A stretch of DNA of 64,000 nucleotides from Pseudanabaena sp. (GCA_003249015.1 QBLS01000001.1:186001-250000), one strand, 5' to 3'; shown: positions 9,309 through 17,821, counted from the stretch's first letter. Numbers and translations are program-made. Notes: generated by a model not told the origin, from the sequence alone.

Positions 9309-10634
9309 TTAGGCTTTATCTATCATCAAGTAACCGAGGCTTTCTAAATCGCAAATAGTATTTTGCACCAACGGTAATACCTCGGCTACACCTTGCGATC
9401 GGAAAGTGATCGGATTGACTGGTCTGATCTTTGCATAATATTCGCTCAAAGTGGCAATAGTTTGTGGAGAATCGAGTAAAGGCAATAGACAAGCCGCCAT
9501 AGAGCTATCAACAGTTACAACTGGCTTGACCAAAGATAAATGTTGACTCAAATTCACTGTGCGACATTGCATCACACAACTTTGCAAATCTGAGCTAAAT
9601 CGTTGAGTCTTTAATTGTGGATGTAGATATACCCTTGCGGAATACCAGTCATCTTCATTCCAATCTTCATAGGATGTCATTTGAGGTGGTTGGCTGAAAT
9701 GACCACACCAAAAATCCAATAGACGATGGACTGGATTAATTAGCTCATACATCCGTAACTGATCTTCAATACTTGCATCTGGCAAACTCATTTCCCAAAC
9801 TAGGGGCAAGTTATCCGACTCTTTAAAAAGCTCTCTGAGATTCCAGTCTCTCCAGTTAACCATACTCACAAACTCTAGCTCAGCCGTTCCTAGTGCTGAG
9901 AACAGATCCGCGATCGCAAAGCCCTTATCTCCTTGTAATAACTGATTCGTTAAGATCTTCTCTTTGCCAGCTTCTCCTAAAAAACTGGCATCCCAAGTCT
10001 GTACTTTGAGATTGACGTTATCTTTCAGGGCTTGCATTGTTTCAATTACTGTCTCTATTTCTAGATCTCCAATGTCCCCATCCATCACCCCCATCAATGT
10101 AAACATTTGCTGCGCTCGGTAGAAGCTCAGTCTCTGTAAAGCACTATGTAAATTTGCGCGAATAATACCATCAGGTTTTAGAACAGATTTCATTGCTGCT
10201 AGAGCGATCGCAGGATCAGGCATCAGATACAAAGTCTCATCGCAGTTGATGTAGTCAAACTGATAGCCCAGATCACTCAGATCCTCAATTGATAAGCAAT
10301 GAAACTCAGCATTATCAAAACCATGATATTTCAGCCTCTGTTCGGCTAGCTTCACTGACTCTGACGATATATCCACACCAATAATTTTTGCATTGGGATT
10401 AGCTTCAGCCAAAATCAAAGACTTATATCCAGAGCCACATCCCGCATCTAAGATCAATCTATCTGTTGTGTCAATGACTTAGCGATCGCGCCGATAAAAA
10501 GCAGTAACTAAATTATGGATGTATAGCTGATAAGCGTTATCCTTGGGCGACTGTTCCAAAGGTATACGCGGATAGGGGCTACTATCAAACTGTTGCCGAA
10601 TTTTTTCTAGTATTGGCGATTGTTCAGGATTCAC
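9309..10634 (-). pseudogene. Class I SAM methyltransferase broken by an in-frame TAA
   Basis: The long open frame (from TTG at 10457) starts abruptly at SAM motif I (LILDAGCGSGYKSL), which is abnormal. Reading upstream in the same frame gives a sensible N-terminus from GTG 10632-10634 (NPEQSPILEKIRQQF... YIHNLVTAFYRRDR), then TAA at 10479-10481, then VIDTTDR and motif I. The frame is intact, so a single change (most simply CAA to TAA) separates two halves of one protein of about 441 residues. Motifs after the stop (GVDISSESVKLAEQR, INCDETLYLMPDP) are intact. The fragment might still be made from the TTG, by readthrough, or the stop may be a sequencing error. First gene of the methyltransferase set. 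Confidence 0.8.
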
Positions 10635-10706
10635 ACAAATTCTGCCTAGATTTAAATGTAGTTATTGTAAGCCCAATCACAAGTAGCTGGGCATGATTAA
10701 AATCCA

Positions 10707-10770
10707 AAACCTGTGGCGCATGCTGCGCGTGCGACACAGGTTTCATGGTTTTATATTTAATTGCGCCTAG
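10707..10770. repeat. Family D repeat (CCTGTGGCGC core plus ATATTTAAT flank)
   Basis: Hairpin AAACCTGTGGCGC...CACAGGTTT followed by GGTTTTATATTTAATTGCGCCTAG. The same flank occurs after the copy at 14612 and, inverted, before the copy at 16551. It lies in the 205-bp gap between the nuclease-like gene and the broken methyltransferase; nothing else is recognisable there. Confidence 0.8.
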
Positions 10771-10839
10771 GTACTTAATGCAACCTATCAGTAATACCAA
10801 ATCACGAAAGTGTAACAACATCTCATGAAGATCGCCCTT

Positions 10840-11403
10840 TTACCAATTCTTAGGTTGAAACTTGAGATCATTCAAAATCACCATATCATCGCCAGACTGA
10901 GCAATTACAAATAAACCCTGGCGATAGGCATACCTTGCCACATCATTAGGAATTACCATCGCTGCCACTGCTCCTAAAATTTTAATGTCATGGTAACGGG
11001 GCATAAATTGCTTTATTTTTCCTAATCGCTCAAGATGCTCATCAACATCAAGTTGACTGAGTTTACTCTTTACTTCAATCGCGATCGCCTCATTTCCATT
11101 GACTACCATCAAATCAATCTCAATCCCTTCATCCCCATCTTGCACTGAGATATCTGATGACAGTTCCCTAACCGCAATGCCGCGCTCCTGAAACAACCTC
11201 ACCGCCGCAGGGCGCACTTGCCATTCTACAAATTCGCCTAGTCGATTGCCGAGCTTACCTAGTTGTTCATTAAGCTGTTGATTCATTTGTTTGATTTGGC
11301 GATCGGTTTCTTGAAACTTGCGATCGGTTTCTTGAGCAGACTCTTTTTGTGACTTCACCAACTCAGCAAGTAGTTGCCAAACCTCATCCGCAGTAGTTGC
11401 CAT
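10840..11403 (-). CDS. PD-(D/E)XK-nuclease-like protein (DUF3782 type)
   Basis: 187 aa. Residues about 15-70 form a coiled coil with repeated ETDRKFQETDRQIKQ-type segments. The C-terminal half carries the restriction-endonuclease-fold signature: GIEIDLMVVNGNEAIAIEVKSK, that is the E/D...ExK metal-site pattern. Such coiled-coil plus nuclease-like proteins are common and multicopy in cyanobacteria, with no established role. It lies 27 bp downstream of the hisC stop on the same strand, so it may be cotranscribed with hisC, which says little about function. Family name is from recollection of the pattern; catalytic activity is not shown. Confidence 0.75.
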   Translation of the reverse strand: MATTADEVWQLLAELVKSQKESAQETDRKFQETDRQIKQMNQQLNEQLGKLGNRLGEFVEWQVRPAAVRLFQERGIAVRELSSDISVQDGDEGIEIDLMVVNGNEAIAIEVKSKLSQLDVDEHLERLGKIKQFMPRYHDIKILGAVAAMVIPNDVARYAYRQGLFVIAQSGDDMVILNDLKFQPKNW

Positions 11404-11430
11404 AATACTTACCTCACATTTAACCGAAAC

Positions 11431-12483
11431 CTAGCATAGATAGCTAACAAGCGATGCAATCAAAACTTGGTTCTGCTCGTCAGTGCCGACGGTGATACGG
11501 AGCTTGTCTGAAAGTCCTGATTGATTGAAATAGCGCACTAAAATTCCCGCATCCTTGAGCTTCAAGTAGAGATCCTCGGCGTTGGGTTGAGGAGGAGTGG
11601 CTAATACGAAATTACCGTGAGACTCTAGCACCTTAAAGCCAATATTCTTTAATTCTTGGGCAAGGCGATCGCGAGAGGCTTTAACTTTTTCCGCTGTTGC
11701 ATTTTTATATTCTTGATCGCGCATAGCAGCCGTTCCCATCGCGATCGCGATCGCATCAACATTGTAGCTATCCTTGACCTTGAAAAGTCCTGACAAAAGT
11801 TGGGGGTTCGCAATGCCAAAACCTAAACGCAATCCTGCGAGGGAATACCCCTTAGACAGAGTTCGCAACACAATCACATTGTCAAATTCTCGCACCAGAG
11901 AAATTGCTGAATATTCCGAAAAGTCTACATAAGCCTCATCGATCGCCAAAATCCCTGATACTTGACTCGCTAATTTGCGTAAATCATCCAACGGGACAAG
12001 ATGACCAGAGGGACTATTGGGGGAAGCAATGAATGTAACCGCACCATTAGCGGCGACTAGATCAGCGATCGGTAACTGAAAATTATCACCATAGGCAACT
12101 TCTACAATTTCCGCAGGTTGCATCGCTGACAAGGTGCGATAAAGCACATAAGTTGGACTTGGGTAAACAACTTTGCGATCGCATCCCTCCGCACAAGCTC
12201 TGATCAAAATATTTAAAACATCATCGCTACCATTACCCACAATTACCCAATTTGGTGGCACATCTAGCGCCTCACTAACTGCTTGACAAAACTCATAGGC
12301 AAACGGGTCAGGGTAACGCCTCAGCGCATCTCCGTCGATTTGCTGCAAAGCCGCGATCGCCTTGGGTGAAGGAGGATAAGGATTTTCGTTGGTGTTTAGT
12401 TTGATCACCTTGAGTCCAGACTTGGGTTGTTCCCCAGGAACGTAACCAGTCATAGCATCAATGGCAGGGCGAAAGTAGCTCAT
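11431..12483 (-). CDS. hisC: Histidinol-phosphate aminotransferase
   Basis: A PLP aminotransferase of fold type I, about 350 aa. Seen: NTNENPYPPSP near the N-terminus, GNGSDDVLNIL (PLP phosphate site), ASPNSPSGHL, AIDEAYVDF, and the Schiff-base lysine in TLSKGYSLAGLRLG. HisC converts imidazole-acetol phosphate and glutamate to histidinol phosphate in histidine synthesis; some paralogues act on aromatic amino acids. I chose the ATG giving MSYFRPAIDAMTGY because it matches the family N-terminus and has TTTTCCTTTTCTTGCT before it; the frame is open 19 codons further. No other his gene is nearby, as is usual in cyanobacteria. Confidence 0.9.
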   Translation of the reverse strand: MSYFRPAIDAMTGYVPGEQPKSGLKVIKLNTNENPYPPSPKAIAALQQIDGDALRRYPDPFAYEFCQAVSEALDVPPNWVIVGNGSDDVLNILIRACAEGCDRKVVYPSPTYVLYRTLSAMQPAEIVEVAYGDNFQLPIADLVAANGAVTFIASPNSPSGHLVPLDDLRKLASQVSGILAIDEAYVDFSEYSAISLVREFDNVIVLRTLSKGYSLAGLRLGFGIANPQLLSGLFKVKDSYNVDAIAIAMGTAAMRDQEYKNATAEKVKASRDRLAQELKNIGFKVLESHGNFVLATPPQPNAEDLYLKLKDAGILVRYFNQSGLSDKLRITVGTDEQNQVLIASLVSYLC

Positions 12484-12563
12484 AGCAAGAAAAGGAAAAT
12501 ATGTATCAGATCTATCATTGTATTTTATCGTTGTTGCCAAATGTTACAGCGCTCCGCGCTTAT

Positions 12564-12604
12564 TAAAGATTAGTGGTGGCGCAAAGCGCCGCCACTAATC
12601 TTTA
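12564..12604. repeat. Family A hairpin after rbcR
   Basis: TAAAGATTAGTGGTGGCGC arm, AAA loop, GCGCCGCCACTAATCTTTA arm with one mismatch. It ends 2 bp from the rbcR stop codon (12606-12608), so it is the probable rbcR terminator. Confidence 0.85.
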
Positions 12605-12605
12605 C

Positions 12606-13532
12606 CTATGGCTTATCTTTAAACATTGGCAAGACCTCATTACAAAAAGCCTCCGTTGCCTTAGAGCGATAGCGGTTAGGGTTACGAATCTGTAACAACA
12701 TTCGCTTAATTGTGACCCCCTCAATGCGTACTTGCTGCAAAGCCCCCATCTGCAATTCTTTTTCGATCGCCGTCACCGATAAAAAAGCAGCCCCTAGTCC
12801 AGCTTGTACCGCATTTTTGATAGCCTCAATCGAATTTAACTCCATCGCGATCGTTAACTGTCGTGGATCAACACTGCTATCGAGTAATACTCGATCAATC
12901 GCCTTACGAATAGTAGACTGCGAGTCGAGGGTAATAAACTGTAACTTATACAATTCCTCAATCGACAAATCGCCAACCTGAGCAAGGGGATGGGAGGTTG
13001 GGAGAATTAGCGCTAGTTCATCTTCGGCATAGGGTGTAATCTCTAGAGAGTCCAATAAATCCGCAGGGATTTCGCCGCCAATAATTGCCAAATCTACTTG
13101 CCCATTAGCGACACTCCATGACGTTCGCCTTGTAGAATGAACATGGAGTTGAACTGATACTTCTGGATATTTCTTACGAAATAGACCAATCATCTGAGGC
13201 ATAAGGTAGGTTCCCGTTGTTTGACTAGCCCCTATAATTAGAGTCCCACCATTAAGGTTTTGGAGATCATCAATAGCGCGGCAAGTCTCTTGACAAAGAC
13301 TTAAAATGCGATCGCCATAGGACAAAAGCAACTGTCCAGCTTCTGTCAATTGTGCTCTGCGCCCACCGCGATCAAACAAAGGCACATCTAGCTGTCGCTC
13401 TAGATGCTGTACTTGCAAACTAACAGCAGGTTGAGACACATACAGGCTATCAGCAGCCCTCTTAAAGCTGCCCTCAGCAGCGATCGCCTTAAGAATGCGT
13501 AATTGGTCTAGGGTGAACGGTATATCGATCAT
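12606..13532 (-). CDS. rbcR: LysR-type regulator RbcR
   Basis: 308 aa. N-terminal winged HTH (about 8-66): [51 protein letters not shown]. The effector domain (about 95-300) has [35 protein letters not shown] and [18 protein letters not shown]. This is near identical in pattern to cyanobacterial and plastid RbcR (ycf30), which activates Rubisco and carbon-fixation genes. Relatives such as CmpR and NdhR are less similar in the HSTRRT and GGE blocks. Its start codon lies only 19 bp from the start of a divergent gene, so its promoter must overlap that coding region. Confidence 0.92.
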   Translation of the reverse strand: MIDIPFTLDQLRILKAIAAEGSFKRAADSLYVSQPAVSLQVQHLERQLDVPLFDRGGRRAQLTEAGQLLLSYGDRILSLCQETCRAIDDLQNLNGGTLIIGASQTTGTYLMPQMIGLFRKKYPEVSVQLHVHSTRRTSWSVANGQVDLAIIGGEIPADLLDSLEITPYAEDELALILPTSHPLAQVGDLSIEELYKLQFITLDSQSTIRKAIDRVLLDSSVDPRQLTIAMELNSIEAIKNAVQAGLGAAFLSVTAIEKELQMGALQQVRIEGVTIKRMLLQIRNPNRYRSKATEAFCNEVLPMFKDKP

Positions 13533-13551
13533 AGAAGCAGCGTGAGAAGAG

Positions 13552-14586
13552 ATGAGTCGGGAGGTTATTCAAGATTTTTTGCATTTGGCGGGGGTTGTGG
13601 GAATTGCCCTCACAAATCGCCGTATGCGACCCTATTTCTACGGGTTGGATTCCGTATTGGATAGGACAAAGCAAGCATTGGGTCAGGGAGTGCTACAAGT
13701 TGTCGAGAATGTCCCAGAGGGATTTGAGTCCTTTGAGTTTTACTTTGCAAACCATGTGGTATTTGTCTATAAGCTCAAGCATGGTTTAGTATTGCTAGTA
13801 CTCACAGACAGTGACCTTAAACCAGTTAACTACGAACGGGGCATTGCCAAAATTAAGTATTTGATCGAAACCGATACATACAACACAGTCGCACACTTTA
13901 AGCTCTTACTGGGGTCAGTCACCCAACAATCATTACCAAGTAATAGCTGGAATGCTACAAATACCCAGCCAAGTGCGCCGAGCCAAGCAAATATGCATAG
14001 GTCTGGTAGTAATGTCTCTAACTCCAGCCCTGACGCGATCGCCTCAACTACAGCTAGCACAAGATCAACCCAAACCAAAAATCAAGCGCCCATAGCAAAT
14101 CAGGTTACACCGACCACAACTCAACCCAATATCAAACCCTCTTCACCTCCTCCATCAACCACGCAATTACAAGCTATCGCCAAATCTGGAGCTACAGCTA
14201 CTAATCAAGCCATTGCCAGTGCGCCTACAAAATCAGTATCAACGAAAACTGACACACAGGAGTATAAGTTAGATGAACTTTTAGGCGGGTTGAATAAACT
14301 GAGTCAATTCACAACGCAATATCTTGGAAAAGTTGTCGTTACTAACTATTGGAAATCAAGCCGTCCTAGCGATTTGTCATGGCTAGCTGAGTTTGAAGTA
14401 GATCGTAGCGGCAACATTTCTCATCCCAAGCAAGCTGCCATCTGCTGCACAGCAGAGCAGCATCAGCAGATCCGCACATGGGTAGAGGCTTATGTAAAGC
14501 GTTGCAAGCAGGTAATTCGTGATTTTGATAAAATGCTTGCTCAGGACTGTCTCAGCGATCGCCAAAAACAAATACTTTTTGAATAA
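13552..14586 (+). CDS. Unknown protein, roadblock/LC7-like N-terminus with S/T/Q/P-rich linker
   Basis: 344 aa. Residues 1-125 ([18 protein letters not shown]..., [24 protein letters not shown]) look like a compact alpha/beta domain of roadblock/LC7 type, which in bacteria binds small GTPases or regulators. A low-complexity linker rich in Ser, Thr, Gln and Pro covers about 126-240. A conserved C-terminal domain (about 245-344) follows, with [19 protein letters not shown] and [20 protein letters not shown]. It is divergent from rbcR with 19 bp between start codons; RBS AGAAGAG lies directly before the ATG. Function unknown; the roadblock assignment is tentative. Confidence 0.7.
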   Translation: MSREVIQDFLHLAGVVGIALTNRRMRPYFYGLDSVLDRTKQALGQGVLQVVENVPEGFESFEFYFANHVVFVYKLKHGLVLLVLTDSDLKPVNYERGIAKIKYLIETDTYNTVAHFKLLLGSVTQQSLPSNSWNATNTQPSAPSQANMHRSGSNVSNSSPDAIASTTASTRSTQTKNQAPIANQVTPTTTQPNIKPSSPPPSTTQLQAIAKSGATATNQAIASAPTKSVSTKTDTQEYKLDELLGGLNKLSQFTTQYLGKVVVTNYWKSSRPSDLSWLAEFEVDRSGNISHPKQAAICCTAEQHQQIRTWVEAYVKRCKQVIRDFDKMLAQDCLSDRQKQILFE

Positions 14587-14611
14587 GCAGTTTATTTGTT
14601 TCACTAGAAAG

Positions 14612-14680
14612 AGCCTGTGGCGCACGCGCAGCGTGCGCCACAGGCTTGAGATTTTATATTTAATTTCGCCTAGTCACTTA
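14612..14680. repeat. Family D repeat with perfect 16-bp hairpin
   Basis: AGCCTGTGGCGCACGC, loop GCA, then GCGTGCGCCACAGGCT (14612-14646), followed by GATTTTATATTTAATTTCGCCTAG. It starts 25 bp after the stop of the 13552 gene. Part of the 403-bp gap 14587-14989. Confidence 0.88.
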
Positions 14681-14786
14681 CACTTTTGTGGATTGGTATT
14701 GATTTAAGACAAATCACAGTACTTTGCGCCGCCACTCGCCCTCTAATTTTTTAGCGCAAAGCTTTCTTGTTTTTTAAAACCATTAT

Positions 14787-14849
14787 CCTAAAAGTTTAAA
14801 AGAGTAATAACGGTGCAAAGCAACATCATTACTCTTTTAAACTTTTAGG
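14787..14849. repeat. Long AT-rich hairpin upstream of the PAP-type cluster
   Basis: Perfect 22-bp arms (CCTAAAAGTTTAAAAGAGTAAT and complement) around a 19-base loop that retains a GGTGCAAAGC core remnant. The remaining 140 bp to the ferredoxin start should hold the cluster promoter; I cannot place it. Confidence 0.85.
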
Positions 14850-14989
14850 CAGCACACACATTGCTAAATCAGAAAGCGCAAACCATTGTAACTGTAGGCA
14901 ATTTGGCGTGATCTAATCTATTCGTAGATCTTAAATAGGTTAGACTAATATTTAATAGTAAGGGGAACAATTGTAGAGGCAAGTTAGTA

Positions 14990-15490
14990 ATGGCTAAGCG
15001 CGTAAGAATCGAGCCTATTGCCCAAGTCGCTGATATCGCAACAAACGGTGCTTTATTGTCTGGCTTGATGGGAGATGAGCTAAGTATTTTAAAAGAATGT
15101 GGTGGTCGTGGCATGTGCGCGACCTGTCATGTCTATATCCAAGACGGTATGTCATCTCTCAGCCCCATGGGTAAGCGTGAACAGCGCACTCTAGAAGTGA
15201 TCACTACCTGCAAACCTAACTCTCGACTTGCCTGCCAAGCCAAGGTTATGGGTGAAGGGATTGTTGTCGAACTTCCTGTTGGTATGTATGTTCAGTCGAT
15301 TCAAGACATTGAAGCCTTAATTGGGAGACGTTGTGAAAAACCACTGCTTAGCCCTATTACTGGTCAGACTCTAGTTGAGGTTGGACAATTAATCACTAGA
15401 TCGGTGGTGCGCCAGCTTGAAAATACCAACTTTAGTGTTGGGGAACAGTTAGCAAATACTAAGAGAGCTGATATTTTTGAGGCTAAGTAA
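14990..15490 (+). CDS. 2Fe-2S ferredoxin of the PSII-assembly (PAP) cluster, Slr0148-like
   Basis: 166 aa. Cysteines C37-x5-C43-x2-C46 and C82 (plus C74) form an adrenodoxin-type 2Fe-2S site rather than the plant-type C-x4-C-x2-C-x29-C of PetF. The motif is ECGGRGMCATCHVY. A C-terminal part of about 70 residues extends beyond the ferredoxin fold. The order ferredoxin-V4R-small-'145'-V4R matches, in reverse numbering, Synechocystis slr0148-slr0144. Those genes belong to the slr0144-slr0152 operon whose loss impairs PSII assembly and activity. Likely a soluble redox partner of that system. Orthology is by order and motif, not by alignment. Confidence 0.82.
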   Translation: MAKRVRIEPIAQVADIATNGALLSGLMGDELSILKECGGRGMCATCHVYIQDGMSSLSPMGKREQRTLEVITTCKPNSRLACQAKVMGEGIVVELPVGMYVQSIQDIEALIGRRCEKPLLSPITGQTLVEVGQLITRSVVRQLENTNFSVGEQLANTKRADIFEAK

Positions 15491-15564
15491 TAGCTAGCTG
15501 ATGTTCATGCTCAAATTAATATAAAAACACTAGACTCAAAGAATTTTGATAGGAGTATTGACTT

Positions 15565-16245
15565 ATGACTGTTGCTGTAGACCGCCCAAATAGTGCCACT
15601 CGAGCTAAAAGAAAGAATAACCACTACAGCCTACAAGATTTCTTTTTGCCTAATCTTGAGAAAGGGGTTATTGAAGACTGGAATGGTTCTCGAAATATTC
15701 TTACCAGCGAAGACTTTATCATTGGTCTGCAAGAAGGATTGGAAGACGAAGTTGGGGAAGCTTCGGCAGCAGTTATGTATTCGATTGGCTGTGAATGGGG
15801 ACTACAGGATGCATTGTTTTTTACCAAGTGGTTTGAGCGAGATTTTGGACGTAGCATCCGTCAAACTAATTTGCCCTTCTTGCTAGAGACTTGGTGGTGG
15901 CCATTTACCTCGCAGGGTTGGGGTAGATGGCAGGTAGATATGAGCGATCGCAAGCAAGGGTTCATGTTTATCAGTGTATTTGACTCAGCCGTTGCGCGTA
16001 GTCTTGGCGATGTGGGCAAGCCCGTATGTCATTTGTACGCAGGTTTGTTCTCAGGCTTTTTTACGCACTTGGTTAACAAGGAATTAGAATGCATCGAGAT
16101 TCAATGCTATTCCATGGGTGAAAATTACTGTAAATTTCTGCTCGGTGGCAAAAACCGCATTGATGCTGCATCATTTTGGCTCAATGAAGGAGCAACTACC
16201 CGTGACATCGAAGGGCGCTTAAGAAATGGAGAGCTTCTAAGATGA
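15565..16245 (+). CDS. V4R-domain protein, Slr0147-like
   Basis: 226 aa. The C-terminal V4R region ends in the typical ELECIEIQCYSMGENYCKFLLGG (key residues C, G and C, about residues 170-195). V4R domains bind small hydrophobic or tetrapyrrole ligands; in bacteriochlorophyll synthesis BchJ is a relative. The N-terminal part has GEASAAVMYSIGCEWG and WWWPFTSQGWGRW. It is second in the PAP-type cluster, 74 bp after the ferredoxin, and its TGA overlaps the next ATG (ATGA), implying translational coupling. It may handle chlorophyll or its precursors during PSII assembly (inference). RBS GATAGGAGT before ATG. Confidence 0.85.
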   Translation: MTVAVDRPNSATRAKRKNNHYSLQDFFLPNLEKGVIEDWNGSRNILTSEDFIIGLQEGLEDEVGEASAAVMYSIGCEWGLQDALFFTKWFERDFGRSIRQTNLPFLLETWWWPFTSQGWGRWQVDMSDRKQGFMFISVFDSAVARSLGDVGKPVCHLYAGLFSGFFTHLVNKELECIEIQCYSMGENYCKFLLGGKNRIDAASFWLNEGATTRDIEGRLRNGELLR

Positions 16246-16520
16246 GTAGCTCAGACTGGCGATTGCAACCCCTCCAGACCTTTTGGCAAAGTGTGAATTG
16301 GGAAAATCGGGCGATCGCTCCGATCACTACTAGCTCAAACGAGCAAGCTCCCAAAACTCTCAGCTTCTTGCTATCTGTACGAGATTACTTCAAATCAATC
16401 TCTTGGAATGGCATACCTGAAATTGCGGCAACACCCGAACCACAGATTGCAACACCGCCGATTGACCAAAGTAAAGAAACGCTTGAAGATTTCCTTGATG
16501 ATATCAGCAAGTTTTTCTAA
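16242..16520 (+). CDS. Small PAP-cluster protein, Slr0146-like
   Basis: 92 aa, start ATG overlapping the previous stop by 4 bp. N-terminal MSSSDWRLQPLQTFWQSVNW, a middle S/T/P-rich part and an acidic end (KETLEDFLDDISKFF). No known domain or membrane helix. By position it corresponds to Synechocystis slr0146, a member of the same PSII-related operon. Function unknown; small size and acidic tail suggest a binding partner of the V4R protein with which it is coupled. Confidence 0.7.
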   Translation: MSSSDWRLQPLQTFWQSVNWENRAIAPITTSSNEQAPKTLSFLLSVRDYFKSISWNGIPEIAATPEPQIATPPIDQSKETLEDFLDDISKFF

Positions 16521-16529
16521 GTAGCTAGT

Positions 16530-16620
16530 CGCAATTAAATATAAAACACCAAAGCCTGTGGCGTATTCTGCGCGTGTGCCATAGGTTTTAGCTCTAGTTC
16601 TTAATTGTGTCTAGCTAATT
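16530..16620. repeat. Degenerate family D repeat inside the PAP-type cluster
   Basis: CTAGTCGCAATTAAATATAAAA, then an imperfect AAAGCCTGTGGCG...TGCCATAGGTTTT hairpin (16551-16588), then TTAATTGTGTCTAG. Left flank is the reverse complement of the right flank of the copies at 10707 and 14612, so the whole unit is about 90 bp with long outer arms. It may cause partial termination inside the cluster. Confidence 0.8.
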
Positions 16621-16688
16621 AACAATCGAAAGTACAATTCTTATAAATGCAAGGTCTATTTTTAAAACCTTAATTCTCACAAATCAGA

Positions 16689-17150
16689 ATGATGATCCCA
16701 AAGATTCAAGAGCTAATCAATCAAGCCCAAGATCGCTATCTTGCTTCTGAAGAGCTTGGACTCATGGAAAGCTACATTAGTTCGTTACCCGATCGCTTGA
16801 AGCTATATAAATTCATCCGCGATCGCGAGATTGATATTTTACAATCGGTTGCCGATCAGGTTTCCATTGAATTACCTAATGTAGCCGTGGAAGATTTGGA
16901 AAATGGCATTAAAAACCTCATCTTAGTTGTGCGATATTGTTCTATGGCAATGCTGCTCAATGATGAAGCTTTCTTAAAGCAACGGCTACTCGACTGGCTA
17001 GAAGGCATTATGTCTATGCGAGATATGCGCCGACTCAACGAAACTTTATACAGACTACTCAATCAAGTGATGCGTCAGCAGTTGAGTCCTGCTCAACTTG
17101 CCCTAATTCAGCCTTTGATAACTGCCGCCCAAGTCACGCTAATTTACTAG
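16689..17150 (+). CDS. Phycobiliprotein-like protein lacking the bilin cysteine, Slr0145-position
   Basis: 153 aa, all helical. It lines up by eye with allophycocyanin subunits: RYLASEELGLMESYISS against RYLSPGEL...SFV, LYKFIRDREIDILQSVADQV against IAQILTDNRERIVKQAGDQL, and NLILVVRYCSMAMLLND against DLDYYLRLITYGIVAGD. The position of the chromophore cysteine (C in CLRDLDYY) is Gly in NGIKNLI. A cysteine is present in the RYCSMAM helix but not at the bilin site. So it looks like a phycobiliprotein fold that does not bind bilin covalently. It sits between V4R genes of the PAP-type cluster, 12 bp before the second V4R. Role unknown; perhaps a linker between phycobilisome-type and PSII assembly factors. 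Confidence 0.72.
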   Translation: MMIPKIQELINQAQDRYLASEELGLMESYISSLPDRLKLYKFIRDREIDILQSVADQVSIELPNVAVEDLENGIKNLILVVRYCSMAMLLNDEAFLKQRLLDWLEGIMSMRDMRRLNETLYRLLNQVMRQQLSPAQLALIQPLITAAQVTLIY

Positions 17151-17162
17151 AGGCTAACTACC

Positions 17163-17819
17163 ATGATTTCTGTTGCCGATCTCGTTAAAGAACATCGTAT
17201 TCCTGCCAACTTCTTTGACTATGGCTCTTATGTCAAGGGAGATCTAGAAATTGGGCTACTGGAAAATCGTCGCGGCGATCGCCTTATCGCAGTCCCAGAC
17301 ACGCTGATAACTTCACTCTATGCAGGTTTAGCTAAAGAGACAGGACAAGCGTCACGCCTAGTTCTATTTAATTGCGGTAAGTGGTGGGGTAAAAACTTTT
17401 ACACCCGTTTTACCGAGTCCTTGGAGGAGTACTATTCTCAATCGCTTGCTGAGATGGACATGATCACCTTTATCCAAAGCTTAAAGGAATGCTGGAAAAC
17501 TCACGGCTGGGGGAAATTTGAGTTTGATCCGCAATATCAAGCCCAAGGATTTATCTTGATTAAAACCTACAATTCCCCCTATGTCCGCAAGGTGGAAGGT
17601 AACAAGATGCCATCGGGTTATCTAGAAGCAGGTGTCCTCACTTCGTTTTTTACGCGCCTGACTGGTCGGGAGCTACTTGCTGTTCAGACTACTTGTGAGT
17701 CTCTAGAAGCTGAATGCAATACCTATATCGTTGGCTTGCCAGAAAGATTGGGAATTGTCGAGTCTTTTCTCGCTGAAGGCTTAGATCACGCAGTCATTTT
17801 GCAACGCATACTTAAGTAA
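17163..17819 (+). CDS. V4R-domain protein, Slr0144-like
   Basis: 218 aa. C-terminal V4R region with GVLTSFFTRLTGRELLAVQ and TTCESLEAECNTYIVG (two Cys as in the family). N-terminal half has LYAGLAKETGQASRLVLFNCGKWWG, parallel to the other V4R protein in the cluster (GEASAAVMYSIGCEWG), so the two are paralogues. Last gene of the cluster; RBS AGAGGCTAACTACC is weak. The cluster ends at the hairpin 17822-17864. Likely role as for Slr0144: a ligand-binding factor in PSII assembly (knowledge of homologues plus inference). Confidence 0.85.
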   Translation: MISVADLVKEHRIPANFFDYGSYVKGDLEIGLLENRRGDRLIAVPDTLITSLYAGLAKETGQASRLVLFNCGKWWGKNFYTRFTESLEEYYSQSLAEMDMITFIQSLKECWKTHGWGKFEFDPQYQAQGFILIKTYNSPYVRKVEGNKMPSGYLEAGVLTSFFTRLTGRELLAVQTTCESLEAECNTYIVGLPERLGIVESFLAEGLDHAVILQRILK

Positions 17820-17821
17820 TC

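Noticed and set aside
12712-12981. Open frame on the plus strand inside rbcR
   Set aside because: Antisense shadow of a well-supported LysR gene; no RBS or recognisable domain.
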